From: Graphilbum fragrans | Lineage: Eukaryota > Ascomycota > Sordariomycetes > Ophiostomatales > Ophiostomataceae | Assembly: GCA_001513895.1 (NCBI GenBank) | Contig: LLKO01000019.1 | Coordinates: 435,895-499,894, forward strand | Reading direction: 5' to 3' | DNA length: 64,000 nt | Part shown: one piece after another, positions 1-10,984 of the stretch | Layout of the letters: each line of letters starts with the position of its first letter | How positions within the stretch are numbered: position 1 is the first letter of the stretch | Notes under the pieces: model-generated | The model's input: the letters and a program-made list of their open reading frames with translations, nothing else | Database searches by the model: none | What the model was told of the DNA's origin: nothing | Program-made: the position numbers and the translations under genes

Positions 1-2
1 TT

Positions 3-1284
3 GATGATACCCTTGTTATAATTGCCACTGTAAGCCTCATTACACCGCGTGATGGTATATCTAGACTGGAAGGGTTGGCTCACAGACCGCCTTTTCAACC
101 AGATTCTGAATGCAGTCTTTGCCACTACAGGCATCGTGGCCGACACCCATTTCCAGTGGAATCGGCACACATGGGACGTGGATCCACGCCTTTTCATCCC
201 CAGCCTGCAGCTCAGCCTAGTTCTGCAGATCCTCTTCGATGTCGCCGCCAGCCTGACCAAACTGTCCATGCTGGCGATCATCATCCGCATCGCTACCGCT
301 AGCGGGTACCACTTGGCACGCCGTATTGCGCTGGTCATGACCGTGTTTGTGGCCGCCGGCTCTGTCATTTTCGTGCTTGTGGATGTGTTCCAGTGCCAAC
401 CTACTGCTGCCTATTGGACACTATCCACTACGCCGCAGCTCTGCATTAACCAAGCAAGGCACCTTTTAGCAGCTGGGATCGTGAACACGGTTCTTGACCT
501 GGTGATTGCAGTCTTCTTTCCTTTGCCATTCAAATATGCACTGTCGAAAGCGACTGCAGCTGCTGGTGTGGCAGGGCCGGCATCGCCATTACGGCCTTCA
601 GACAAGCCAGAGACAGCTTCAGCCGTTATTAGCTTCGACGTATACCAGCGCCGTCAGAACATCATGGCTGGTGGGCTGCTTCTAGGGGGGTTGGCCGTTG
701 TGATCACAGGTGCGCTTCGCACCTACTTTGCCTGGGCCTTGTCGGCAAGCTCCAATGGCGACACCATTTGGGGCGGAGACGTGGTTATGATTTTCAGCGC
801 GCTCGAGCTACACATTGGGACAGTAAGTTGACCATTGGTGCCTCACTTCCAACTGTCCGGTTGGACACTTGATTTGATAACATGGTGCTGACCATTTTAG
901 ATCGTGGCTTCTGTTCCTGCTACTTTACCGTTTTTTGGCCGGATTTTGCCATCCTATCTCCATACTGCTAGGACACGATTAGAGTCTGTACGGAAATGGG
1001 CTTTCGAACTGAAACTCGCCACCGTTTCTCGAGAACAGCCGTCCTCGCCGTCTGCATCGTTTCTTTTGGGGACTGGGGTTACTGAACTGCCTCGTGGCGC
1101 ACCTAATCTCAACAAACCTTTGCCGACATTACGTGCCGACAGTTTGGACAGTGGTGACGGTGAGGAGCTCATGCCACAGTCAAGTAATATGTTGCATAGA
1201 ACTCTCACTTCGCCGGGTGTGTACAGCTTTCAAACACACCCAGACGGTTCCATTAGTGTCCACAAAACAGTTGGACAAGCATAA
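3..1284 (+). CDS. PTH11/SAT4-like rhodopsin-domain membrane protein, 5' end cut by window
   Basis: Integral membrane protein of the fungal rhodopsin-domain (SAT4/PTH11-like) family, seen from an internal DDTLVII segment (positions 3-29), which matches the usual [D/E]D-W-L start of transmembrane helix 2. An intron probably follows at 30 (GTAAGC), ending near 72. The main exon then carries WNRHTWDV, KLSMLAI, a VFQCQP loop and further hydrophobic helices, which are the conserved family landmarks. A second intron is clear: GTAAGT at 823 to TTTTAG at 900, joining HIGT to IVASVPA, a typical last-helix junction. The cytosolic tail ends at TAA 1284. Members are putative GPCR-like sensors, but many lack a demonstrated ligand. 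No CFEM domain is visible; it would lie upstream of the window if present. The family call is firm; the first visible intron is uncertain. Confidence 0.82.
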
Positions 1285-1514
1285 ATTGAACGGTAGCCTC
1301 TTGTTGAATGACAAGTCCTAATTCCCTATGCGGGGCCTGACATAATTCAATAGGATTGGCCGATGAAAAGCGTCTGAGTGGAAATCAAATAATCCAGATT
1401 CTTGGCTGTGCTCTTAAATATCAAAATCTATCAGAAAAAGCTCAAATAGGCTGTGTCCAAAAAATGGCGACAATGTAATACCAAAATGGTCATCAAAAAT
1501 TCTCAGGTGGCCGT

Positions 1515-3786
1515 CTAAAACGTTTCGATGCCGTTCACGTGAACTTCTGGCACCACATCGTGGGCCTCTTCCGGGGCAACCTCAGTGACCTCGATCTCTT
1601 CCACCTCTTTCTTGCCGTGGTTCACACCATTGGTTGCTAGGGTATCAATTGTAGCTTCAGCTTCTGTCGTTGTCTCGGCTGTTTCAGCGGAATTTGTGCC
1701 TTCGACTGGCTTGGACTCGTCGTCTTCCTCCTCCTCTACCTCCTCCACCACAGTGGGTATTGCCGGAATTGCCTCATCAGCCGGGAGCGGCTCCAGCTCT
1801 GATGCTGTCTCCAACACAACTGCCGGGGCCGCATCCCCCACTGATGCCGGCTCCAGCTCCGGCTTTGATTCTTGTTCTGGCTCCAATTCCGGTTGAGCAA
1901 CTTGCTGGGGTTCGTTTTCAGCTACGGCAGCAATCGTCGCGGGAATCTGCTCCTCAACAGCAGCATCTACTGCATCCACCGTATTAGGCGCAGAAGAGTG
2001 TGCTTCGGTGCCATTCGTCTGAGCCTCAGGAGCGGGATCGGCCGAAACCGTGGAAAGAATCTTCTTTGGCTGCTCAGAGCTGGCGGGCTTCTTTGGTGCC
2101 GCAGCCTGAGTATTTGTGTGTGTTCTCGCAGGGGTTGTGGATTTTCGTGGACCGGGTATCTGGGTTTTGTCAATCGTTTTGGATGCCGAAGCTTGAGTTG
2201 GGCGCATCATGCGAGCCAGGAACCCCTCGTCAACTTCCTTCTCCTTCTTCGTGACAGGGTGATCGCGCGCAGGTTGCTTTGGTGGAGGTCCAATGCTGGG
2301 ACGGGGACGGCTGATCGTCGAGCTTTGTCTCCGAAGGCTCCTTGAGCCGGTTGTTGTTGATGTCGTACTGGCTCTGCTCGGCGAGCGGACAATGGGCTGC
2401 TGGGGAAGATGGAGGTTCCCAGACATGCGCGATAGTGATTGGCGAGGTGGGTTCATCTTGGTAGCCGAGGAAGCTGTATGTGTGGTCAAGCCGGCTGGCA
2501 AGTGCACCGGCTTAGTGGGCGACTTGGGTTTTGGCTTCACGAACCCAATGCCGTTGGGCGGGAATGTTTGAACGGGCGTAGGCTTCTTGGCCGAAGATGA
2601 AGCCCCCTGCTTCCCCGTGGCTGTTGAGGATGCTGTTATCTTGGGCATGGCTGTCGCTGCTGTTGTTGATGTCGTTGCTGCCGTCGCCGCTATCCGTTTC
2701 TCTGGCGCCTTTGTAGCTAGCTTGGGCGTCAGCGGCTTTGCAGGGCTCGTCGGCGTCTTGGCTGTGACAGTCGGAGACTTTGTAGAAGGCTTGGTGGCTG
2801 CTTTGGCTGTTGAGACAGGCTTCGGCAAGCGCTTAATGGTTGCTACCGGAGCGACAAAAGGTCCTGGTGGCTGCGCAGTTTTGGCAGTGGCGTTGCTGTT
2901 GTCACCCGCAGCGTTTGAGCTTGCAGGCGTTGAAGCTAAACGAGGTGCTGCTGCCTGTGAGCTAGTGTTGTTGCTGCTTGCTGCTTGCTTGTCGATCAGT
3001 TTCCTTGGACTGGTTGGCCCGTTGGACGCCTTTGCGGGCGTCGCAGCCGAAGTTGCCGCACCATTCAAGCTAATTGATGGTTTGGCTGGTGTTTCGGCAG
3101 AGGTCTTGTCTTCGGCTGGGGCCACGTTGGCGGCAGAAGAGGCCTTGCTGGCAAAGAACTTTCTTCCCGTCCCAGGCGTCCCGCTCTTGGCCGCAAGCTC
3201 GGCAATTGGAGCAGGAGCCCCAGCTGGAGCCGCGACAGAGACAGCCGGAGTTGCCGGGGTGGCTGCCAATCGTGGTGTGGTGCCGAGAACGGCAGCTGGA
3301 GCCCGTGACGGCGTCTGCAACTTGATTCCCCCGAGCCGGCTGGCCAGATCGGTCATATCTCCCGTGTTTGCTGCCGAGAGAGGCTGAGGCGTTGAGGGTA
3401 CAGTCGTATTTGTGTCTCCGTCAGTTCCGGCGGCGGCAATGCTTCGGCTGGTCGACAGAGCCGAGTCGGCGCTGGGATCTCGCTGTAGCCCCATCCGACC
3501 GTCTTTTTCGACAACAGTAATGAAGTTTGTGCGAACGCGAGAGAGCGGGCGAGGAGAATCAGAAGCTGGATGAGAAGAATGATTAGCAAGGAAGAACGCG
3601 CACAAGAGCAGAAGAGCCACGACCGAATTTAAGGAGAGGCAGGTAAATCAGGGGCAGAAAAAGCAAAGACAGCACAGGGAGTCGAACAGTACCTGCAGCT
3701 GGCATCCCTTGGGTCCGTCCACGGTCGGGTGGGCTCGAATCCCCTTTCTGCTCGAACATGGCCCGGAGGTTCTTGACTTGACTCAT
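1515..3786 (-). CDS. conserved disordered Ala/Pro/Ser/Thr-rich protein, acidic C-terminus
   Basis: Two exons: 3693-3786 and 1515-3565, separated by a 127-nt intron (GTACTG...CATCCAG, branch GCTAAT), giving 714 residues. The short first exon encodes SQVKNLRAMFEQKGDSSPPDRGR, and across the splice the chain continues PRPLSRVRTNFITV...GRMGLQR. This opening recalls, from memory, uncharacterised Pezizomycotina proteins often labelled mucin-like. The middle (about residues 60-520) is low-complexity Ala/Thr/Pro/Lys/Ser with repeated KSPT/KTPT/SPTKP motifs. A conserved-looking FLARMMRPTQ segment lies near residue 490. The last 150 residues are very Glu-rich. There is no signal peptide, membrane helix or catalytic fold. 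SP/TP motifs suggest a phosphorylated scaffold or cytoskeletal protein, but that is inference. The start is chosen because exon 1 joins in frame and begins with the motif. Confidence 0.8.
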
Positions 3787-6407
3787 GGCTGCGGGTGGAG
3801 CTGCTTGCAGTGCTGCAAGCTGGTCGGCGTGGTTGTGGTATGCAGGTATGTAGTGTATGTATGCGAGATGCGTTATTTGCTTGGGTAGGGCGGCTTCAAA
3901 ACGGCGGCAAGCGCCAGCCGGCGCACACGACTTTTATGGCCTTGGAAAGGGAAAGAGCAGGTCGCAACAGGCTGGAGATGTGGAAGGCGCGTGTTGAGGG
4001 GCGGTCTGGAATGGAAAGCCAGCGATCTGCGTTGGCGCCGAGCTAGAGATGTTCCTGTTGTTGGCCGCGGTGGCCCTAAAGTACGTTGTTGAAATAGTCG
4101 GCACCTCCCGGCTGTTGCCAGTGCTCCCTTTCTCCTAGTATAGATACTGGGGACAGTGCGGAAGCTCGCGGCGGGAGACCAGGAGAAGCTGCAAAGTAGG
4201 GAATGGTCCGAGGAGCTGGCGATGGAGGCCACGGTAGCTGCGACAAAGGACGAGGAGTTGGAGGCCAGGGGCCAAAGGCAGAGGAGGTGGGAGGAGGAGA
4301 ACGAGAAACTCTCTTGCGATGTAAGGAGTGGAAGACGGTGAAGACAGTGCAGACAGCGCCAGGTGAGCACAGAATACTGGTGGTCAGTGTAGATGTATGC
4401 GCTCGTAATTTCTGTCCACGTAGGGGGTTGAAGGAAAAAAGAAGCACGATAAACGCCGGGTAGACGCCGCAAGAATAGTAGAAATAGTCGCCGTCTTCAC
4501 TTCGGGTAGCCGTCGAATGATCTTTCTGGAAGCGTGCTCCTTATGTTTCTGGTGTTTCGCTTCAGGGGCTTGGGTGTTTGCGTGGCTGAAGACTGCTATT
4601 TGGCGGAGAGCAGCTGTAGAGAGCTAGGAAAGGCCAGACGAAAATGCACGGTGGGACCGCTCCCAAGGCCCTCTTCCGGGGGAGTATTCTTCACGCATGT
4701 GGCAATGGATTTAAATTTTACTGGGGCTGGTGCCTCTTGTTTCAGGGGAACTGTAACGCACCGTTTCTGCAGGTGCCAGGACGGAACAGACCTCCGTACA
4801 TGCACAAACATATGTAAGCAGCGGTTGTTGGGTACGAGTACGGAGTACTCCGTAGCTGTACTCGTAGAAACAGTGAGGAGGATCGGAGCAGGCATACTCC
4901 GCAGCTACTCGTAGCCTCCGTATGCCTTCGTAGGTGGAAAACGGGCAGTCTCAGACAAGAAACGGAACCTAAACGGCACCAGCTGGAATATTTCTAGATC
5001 AAGGGTGATGCATACAGCGTTTCGCGTGCCCCGGCCTCTGTTATTTACCTGTCAATGCAGGCACCACTTTGTAGAGAGTGGCTTCTCCTGTTATTCCCTT
5101 GTGACCCCTTTGCCAGAGGGCGTGTTCTGTTCCTCGATTTGCCAGCATTTCAGGCGAGAATGATCCAGACACCCAAGCCAATCATCTGAAGGATCCGGAA
5201 GAGCTGCAGCGACCTCATGCAGAGTGCCTATTTTATCCCCTGACCGACAATAGTATGCACGGCTACTAATACTCTGTACTCGTAGGCAGAATCCCGTCGA
5301 CGGAGAACTCAACTTCTTTTTCTGCAGCACGAGTACGAAGGGTCATACACCTAATGGGGAAAGTGGCCTGTGCACGAACACTCCATAATAATATCATAAA
5401 ATAGGGGTAATAACACGGTGTCGAAGTGCTGTGGAGACACCGCAATTACTGCCGTCACCTAAGACGCGATTCCTGCAAAATAACGGCCTACGAGGTCTTG
5501 CACTAGACAGAGTACGAGAGACGACACAGCTGTAGCTGTTCCGATACTCTGCCCTCGGTAATTTTCAATCAGATCGTGGCCCAAATCAGGATGATGCCGC
5601 AAATTAGCATCCGAAGCTCCAGGCTAGCTCCCAGCTACCCGTAATAGGATTGCTATGCACCTTTTGTCACCTCACAATGGGCTGCTTCTTGCTACTGTGG
5701 TTGGAGAGAGGAGACTTCTGTGGTCCTAATCATTGCACTCTCCCGAAAGACTACGCAGATGTGTTGGGTCTCCCCTGGCGACTCGGTAGAACGAGCTTAT
5801 GTCCTCGTACATTGAGAATTTCACCCAGTCGTTCGACAAGAGCTGAGAAGTACATCGTTATACCGGTATCCAAACTTGTGTTACGGTGCTTCAAAACAAT
5901 AACAGTCAACATCTGCTCCTCCAGCACAGCGGATGAGACATACAGGGATTACTGAGACTCCCAGTTTCTTCGGTAACGAGAGAAAGCAGTCGCAATTCTG
6001 ACAGACGCCCAGTCCTAGTGTCTTCAGCTTAGGTAAAGCCGCTACAAGAGCTTGTAATTCATTCCGAATTTCCACATATCCATGAGCACATTAGACTTGA
6101 TAGTAAATGGCTATGCTAGGGAAACATCTCAGTGTTGTCTTGCCAAACTCATGGTCAACCTGATCAAGAAAATGACTAATCAGGAACGGGCTGTCGTGCC
6201 CAGAAGTGAGCTCCGTAGCTCCGATGGTCGGCGGTTATAGAGGCTTGTCGCAATTCTTTTAGTGAGAGGTACCCCGCGATTGGCTGCGGCTGCGCCAGCC
6301 TTTTCGGCTCTGTTTCCTTTACCGGGCCAATTGAACCGTTTGGAGCATTTTTTTGGCCAGCATTTGCATCTGCGTTCTCGCACTCTTCGCAACACAAAGC
6401 ACACAGC
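3787..6407. other. divergent intergenic region, no gene seen
   Basis: About 2.6 kb between two divergently transcribed genes. Only short, uncharacteristic open frames occur. It contains a 16-bp perfect palindrome (TACGGAGTACTCCGTA, 4839-4854) flanked by CGAGTAC/GTACTCG inverted arms, and several more ACTCGTA-type sites around 4890-4930 and 5277-5335. An inverted CCAAT box (GATTGGC, about 6278) lies 130 bp before the LYS12 start. Confidence 0.6.
4835..4864. repeat. nested palindrome TACGGAGTACTCCGTA with CGAGTAC/GTACTCG arms
   Basis: A perfect 16-bp palindrome at 4839-4854 sits inside outer inverted arms. Related TACGAGT/ACTCGTA palindromes recur between genes elsewhere in the window, for example at 9560-9573 and 58760-58771. 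Function unknown; it could be a transcription-factor site or an extruding hairpin. Confidence 0.7.
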
Positions 6408-7691
6408 ATGGCGACTAGAACCCTGAGAATTGGTAGGTGCCGTTATAGCTGCCCTCGCATTGACCTGCAGTAGCCGTTTGTTTCTTGCTCGCTTGCTGGC
6501 TACATTGGAGCTGCTTTCTGGTCCTTCTCTCTCTGGTCCTTGCTCCATTCCTTGCTCTCTGCTCTCTGCTCTCTGCTCTCTCTCTTTCCTCTTCACTGAC
6601 ACGCTTTAGGCCTCATCCCCGGCGACGGCATCGGCAAGGAGGTGATCCCGGCCGGCCGGCGCATCCTCGAGGCGCTGCCGGCTAGCCTGGGCCTCAGGTT
6701 TACTTTTGCGGACCTCGACGCGGGCTTCGAGACGTTTGAGCGGACGGGCGCCGCGCTGCCGGACAAGACGGTCGAGACGCTCAAGGCGGAGTGCGACGGC
6801 GCGCTGTTTGGAGCCGTGTCGTCGCCGTCGACGGCGGTCAAGGGCTACTCGTCGCCGATTGTGGCGCTGCGCAAGAAGCTGGACCTGTACGCCAACGTGC
6901 GGCCGGTCAAGTCGGTGGCCAGCGCCAACCTGCCGAGCCCCTTTGCGAAGCCGATTGACATGGTGATTGTGCGCGAGAACACCGAGGACCTGTACGTCAA
7001 GGAGGAGCGCACGTTTGACAGCAGCGATGCGGCCCGCGGCGGCAAAGTGGCCGAGGCGGTCAAGCGCATCTCCGAGTTTGCGTCGTACCGTATTGCCACG
7101 ATGGCCGGCGAGATCGCGCTGCGGCGGCAAAAGATCCGCGCCGAGGGCGGTGCCAGCCCGCACAGCAAGCCGGTCGTGACCATTACGCACAAGTCCAACG
7201 TGCTGTCGCAGACCGACGGCCTCTTCCGCACCACGGCGCGCGCGGCGCTGGCGGCTGCGCGCTTCCGCGACGGCGGCGTCGAGATCGAGGAGCAGATTGT
7301 CGACTCCATGGTCTACAAGCTGTTCCGCCAGCCCGAGTACTACGACGTCATTGTCGCCCCCAACCTGTACGGCGACATCCTGTCGGACGGTGCCGCGGCC
7401 CTGGTTGGCTCTCTCGGCCTCGTCCCCAGCGCCAACGTCGGCGAGGGTTTCGCCATCGGCGAGCCGTGCCATGGCAGTGCCCCCGACATCCAGGGCCAGA
7501 ACATCGCCAACCCCATCGCTACGCTGCGCAGCACCGCCCTGATGCTCGAGTTCCTCAACGAAGAGGCCGCCGCCGCCAGGATCTATGCGGCCGTCGACGC
7601 CAACCTCGCCGAGGGCAAGCTGCTTAGCCCAGACCTCGGCGGCACCGCCAAGACAGACGAGGTTGTCGAGGACATCCTCAGGCGCTTGTAA
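6408..7691 (+). CDS. LYS12: homoisocitrate dehydrogenase (lysine biosynthesis)
   Basis: NAD-dependent oxidative decarboxylation of homoisocitrate to 2-oxoadipate, in the fungal alpha-aminoadipate pathway to lysine. Exon 1 (6408-6432) encodes MATRTLRI plus one base; a 177-nt intron (GTAGGT...CTTTAG, branch CACTGAC) leads to exon 2 at 6610, giving GLIPGDGIGKEVIPAG. Product 368 residues, close to yeast Lys12 (371). Family signatures are present: YSSPIVALRKKLDLYANVRPV, RENTEDLYVK, the catalytic Lys in THKSNVLSQ, QIVDSMVY, and the metal-binding Asp segment NLYGDILSDGAAALVGSLG, then GEPCHGSAPDI. The YSSPIVALR loop distinguishes it from isopropylmalate and isocitrate dehydrogenases. There is no N-terminal mitochondrial presequence such as yeast Lys12 has, so a cytosolic product is suggested. 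Confidence 0.95.
6554..6581. repeat. GCTCTCT tandem repeat, four copies, in LYS12 intron 1
   Basis: Four exact 7-bp units lie in the pyrimidine-rich 3' half of the LYS12 intron, just before the branch site and acceptor. The repeat extends the polypyrimidine tract. Confidence 0.85.
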
Positions 7692-7925
7692 TGACGCAGC
7701 ACCAACATAGACTGGCGCTAGAAAGGGTTCTTTTGGGATGTTATGGTTACAAAAAACAAAAGTTGTGCTGTGTGCATATGATCGTTATGTTTATGAGGAT
7801 CACTGCGATAATCACAAGAATGCAATCAAGTAGACCAAGTAGTACTGTTATATGATGTTGTGTGAGGTGTTATATTTTTTCTTTCTTTTACTTGGGTGGT
7901 ATCAATGGTGCTATGCCATGTTGGC

Positions 7926-8120
7926 TTACAGGATGACGCACTTCACGGGCAAGCCGCAGGGTCCCTCTGAACTCTTCTTGGTTTCCCGGGGCGACACTTC
8001 AGGCCGAGCGGGAGCCGCCTGACCACTCGTAGCTGCGGCCGAGCTGCCAGCCGCTGGAGCCGGTGCCGGAGTCGAAGTCGTGGCTGCTGCTGCCTCGCCA
8101 TCCTTGCTGCTGCCTTGCAG
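7926..8120 (-). other. in-frame post-stop tail of the flavodoxin gene ending in CaaX box (CVIL)
   Basis: Directly after the TGA at 8121-8123 the same frame stays open for 64 codons to TAA (7926-7928). It encodes a charged patch (SSKDGE), an Ala/Thr/Pro/Ser linker, a PRETKKSSEG stretch and the end PCGLPVKCVIL. CVIL fits a C-a-a-X prenylation signal; Leu in X favours geranylgeranylation, and the Cys six residues upstream could be palmitoylated. The tail could be reached by reading through TGA-CTG-C, or by removing an 81-nt intron (GTGACT at 8125 to GGCAG at 8045), which also keeps frame but has a weak donor and no clear branch site. It could also be a relic after a nonsense mutation. Confidence 0.55.
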
Positions 8121-8973
8121 TCACGCAGACTTCTTGGCCAGGGTCTCGTAGAAGACCTGGCCCTGGACAGTAGCCACCTCAAGCTCGAGGGCAGTAGGCT
8201 GGCGGGAGCCGTCCGGAGAGGCAAAGGTGCCCGCACCCCACGGAGAGCCACCGTGGATCTCCGCAAAGCTTGCCATCTGCGGATAGGCCTTGGCATAGCC
8301 AAGGGGGACGTAGATGATGCCGTGGTGAGACAAAGTGCTCATGGCAGCAAGCGCAGTCGACTCCTGGCCACCGCCCATGGTGGCAGAGCTGACGAACAGA
8401 CCGGCATATTTGCCGTAGAAACCGCCAGAAGCCCAGATGCCGCCGGTCTTGTCCCAGAAAGTCTACAGGAAATGTGTGAGCAGTGTGTACGGGAGCATTG
8501 GCATCTGAGAGCAAAGGGGACATCGTCTTACTCTCCACTGGGCAGGGAAGTTGCCATAACGTGTCGGGATACCTAGCAGGAAGCCATCGTACTCCAGGAG
8601 CTTGGTGGGGTCGGACAGAATGGTGGCGCCAGCCGGAGCACCGGGGGCATGCATCTTAGTAAGAACCTCCTGGGAGAGAGTCTCCTCAAGCCTAAGGTTG
8701 GATTAGCCGACGCAAGCTGTGAGACAAGGCATCAACGCCAAGGAGGGGGGTACACATACTCGAAAATCTCGGCAGTGCCGCCGGCCTTCTCAATGCCGGC
8801 CTTTTCGGCCTCCGCCAGTTGGCGGATGTGGCCGTACATGGAGTACTAGGAAAAGCATCGTGTCAACAGCTAGCTCCCTCAATTGCTCGCGCTTAAGAGG
8901 ATTGGCACCAAAAGGCCAATGAGGTTCGCGAGGACGGGCTACTCACAATGACGATGGCGATCTTGGGAGCCAT
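8121..8973 (-). CDS. WrbA/Alt a 7-type flavodoxin-like NAD(P)H:quinone oxidoreductase
   Basis: FMN-binding quinone reductase of the Ycp4/Pst2/WrbA family, which reduces quinones by two electrons in oxidative-stress defence. Four exons: 8947-8973 (MAPKIAIVI), 8760-8845 (YSMYGHIRQLAEAE...), 8532-8691 and 8121-8462, joined by GTGAGT..CCTAG, GTATGT..CCTTAG and GTAAGA..CTGTAG introns. The phosphate-binding loop (SMYGHI), the P-T-R-Y-G-N-F-P segment, the WDKTGG motif and the SSATMGGGQESTALA and HHGI(I/Y)VPLGY motifs are all family landmarks. At 204 residues to the TGA it has the canonical family length. Unusually, the frame continues past the TGA for 64 codons to a TAA at 7926, adding an Ala/Pro/Ser-rich linker and a terminal CVIL (see separate entry). 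Confidence 0.93.
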
Positions 8974-10984
8974 TTTGGTGTTTTTTGCTCAAGAGTGTGT
9001 GGGTGAAGAACGCGATTTGGAAGTGAGCGAAATAGAAAGTGGTGATGGTGAGTGTAGGGAAAACAAGAGGATGGGAGGTCTAAGAGGAAGAGACAATGCG
9101 GCAGTTATATAGGCGACGACTAATGGCCAAGAATACGTACCAGGTGGTGCATGGACATGCGCAGCCAAGAATGGATAGATAGCACCTGGGGCCCAACGAG
9201 CAACGCACCTGCTGTATCCGAAGCAACAGCAACGATAGGAGGGGTACGACGTACAGGTACACGCAACAATAGACAGCTCGACTTACACAGCTGTGGAAAC
9301 AGGCAGGCCTCCCCTCCTCCCATTTAGCGCCATGACGACTTGTCATCCATTGTTAATCAGGAAGCCAGAAAATACGGAGTACAGGAGGCCCTTTGTAAGA
9401 CTCTGTTTTGTCCGTCGCGGCTTCCGACGGCTGGTCCACGCCTGGACAGCAAAAGCATCTCGCACAACCCCGCCGCGCCTTCCCGCTTTTTCGCACCCTT
9501 CCCTTGAGCACGGCGAGGCTGTTTCCAGAATTGGCCACAGCAGGCAGTTGCGCCTTCTCTACGAGTACTCGTATGTACTTTACCACATAGCACGGTTCTT
9601 GTTATTAGTGTCTGTACGCCGATTGTGGCAGCATTAGCGTCGGCTATGTTGAAACTGGCACCTCCTTGAGGTTGAAAGTGGGAAGCTGCAGAGCACCGCG
9701 GACCCGCTGCCGCTTGGACTAGCCCAGACCAAGGAACACTACAAGTAACTCCGTAACAACGACCATGGAGCACTGTAACACTTGCAGGTGAACCCCACTA
9801 CAGATACAAGCCGGCCTCGCTGTGAGATGTGGACGAAGGCCAGTATGGAGTCAATAGGCACAGCTTGAATGCTCAGGCTCGTAAAAGCTCAATTCCAACA
9901 ACGTGCCTCGTTTTGTTGACTCTCCCGGGCAGATGCTGGCAGTTGACGTCGCTGTTACTTCGAGGGAGACATGCCACGCAGCAGATCTCATCGGCAACTG
10001 TCAGCACTTTGATTCCTTTGCACCTGGGTTGCACGGCCAGGTGAAGTACATAGTTGTACAGAGGGCACTCAGCACTTGGGGACCTGTAACTGACAAGTGT
10101 ACACTACAACTACTTCTGACCATCCTGCCGTTAATCGTATGTAGTTACCCTAGCTTCCAAGCTTCCATGGTGCTCTTCACGCCGCCACTTCCCCACTCTG
10201 GACCGGAAGCCGTCCCTCATGGTGCTCTAGGTGTGGCTGTCGATGAATAAGCGATGACAGTCTTTCAATAAGCACTACCCGGAGCCCTGCAAGCTCTAGG
10301 AGGTGTGCATGACTATAGACTTGCTAATTCCGCGGCCCAGCCACATACGAGTATCGCAAGACACATTATCAGTGGGCAGCAAGAAGGAGTATTAGAGTGG
10401 TTTTGGGGAGCTTTTGCGCTCATTAGCAATCGCGACAAGCGACCTACCACTAAATCATGTGCGGAGTACCCCGTAATGCACTCGTATTTGAAGCATAACT
10501 GTGAATACAGCACCCACAATGACACCCCACTTATCAATGTCTTAGTAGTCACTGACAAATGCGCTGCTGGGCGAAATGCATCTTTTACACACCAATACAT
10601 ACACAATTATGGCTGCAACCCGGGCGTATGTGCTCCATTGATTGTGTATTGGAAATGATTGGGTCAGCCAGGCAACCAGCACGAAAGCACTCGAAAGGGG
10701 GCGAGGACCATCGGAATGGACATGTAAGAATTTGGCATGCTGTATGATGAACCTCTACCTAAGCTTATGTAGAATGTGCGGTGATGTAATTCCGTTCCGC
10801 AAGTGAGCACAAAATCATGTATGTCCGTATGCATGCCCATGCCATATCCCATGGATTCCCTTGCGTCTCGTTCACTCGTTAACCCTTTTCCTAGATGAGG
10901 TCGCCCTTGGTATTCCGGCCTTCTGCTACCCTGCTTGCTCGAGCGCTGGTACGTTCTGTTGGCTGCTTTGCCTTCCAGCACAGC
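8974..10984. other. intergenic region, no convincing gene
   Basis: About 2 kb upstream of the flavodoxin gene and downstream of the MFS gene. Open frames here are short and compositionally random. A perfect 14-bp palindrome TACGAGTACTCGTA lies at 9560-9573, and CGGAGTACCCCGTA with a nearby ACTCGTA at about 10460-10488. Confidence 0.55.

Noticed and set aside
2587..3387. 266-codon plus-strand frame opposite the low-complexity protein
   Set aside because: Mirror of Ala/Thr/Lys-rich codons; gives Val/Ala-rich nonsense without features.
3725..3745. GGCTCGAATCCCC, similar to a tRNA B box
   Set aside because: No A box or cloverleaf around it, and it lies in the coding first exon of the minus-strand gene. 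No tRNA gene was found by eye anywhere in the window.
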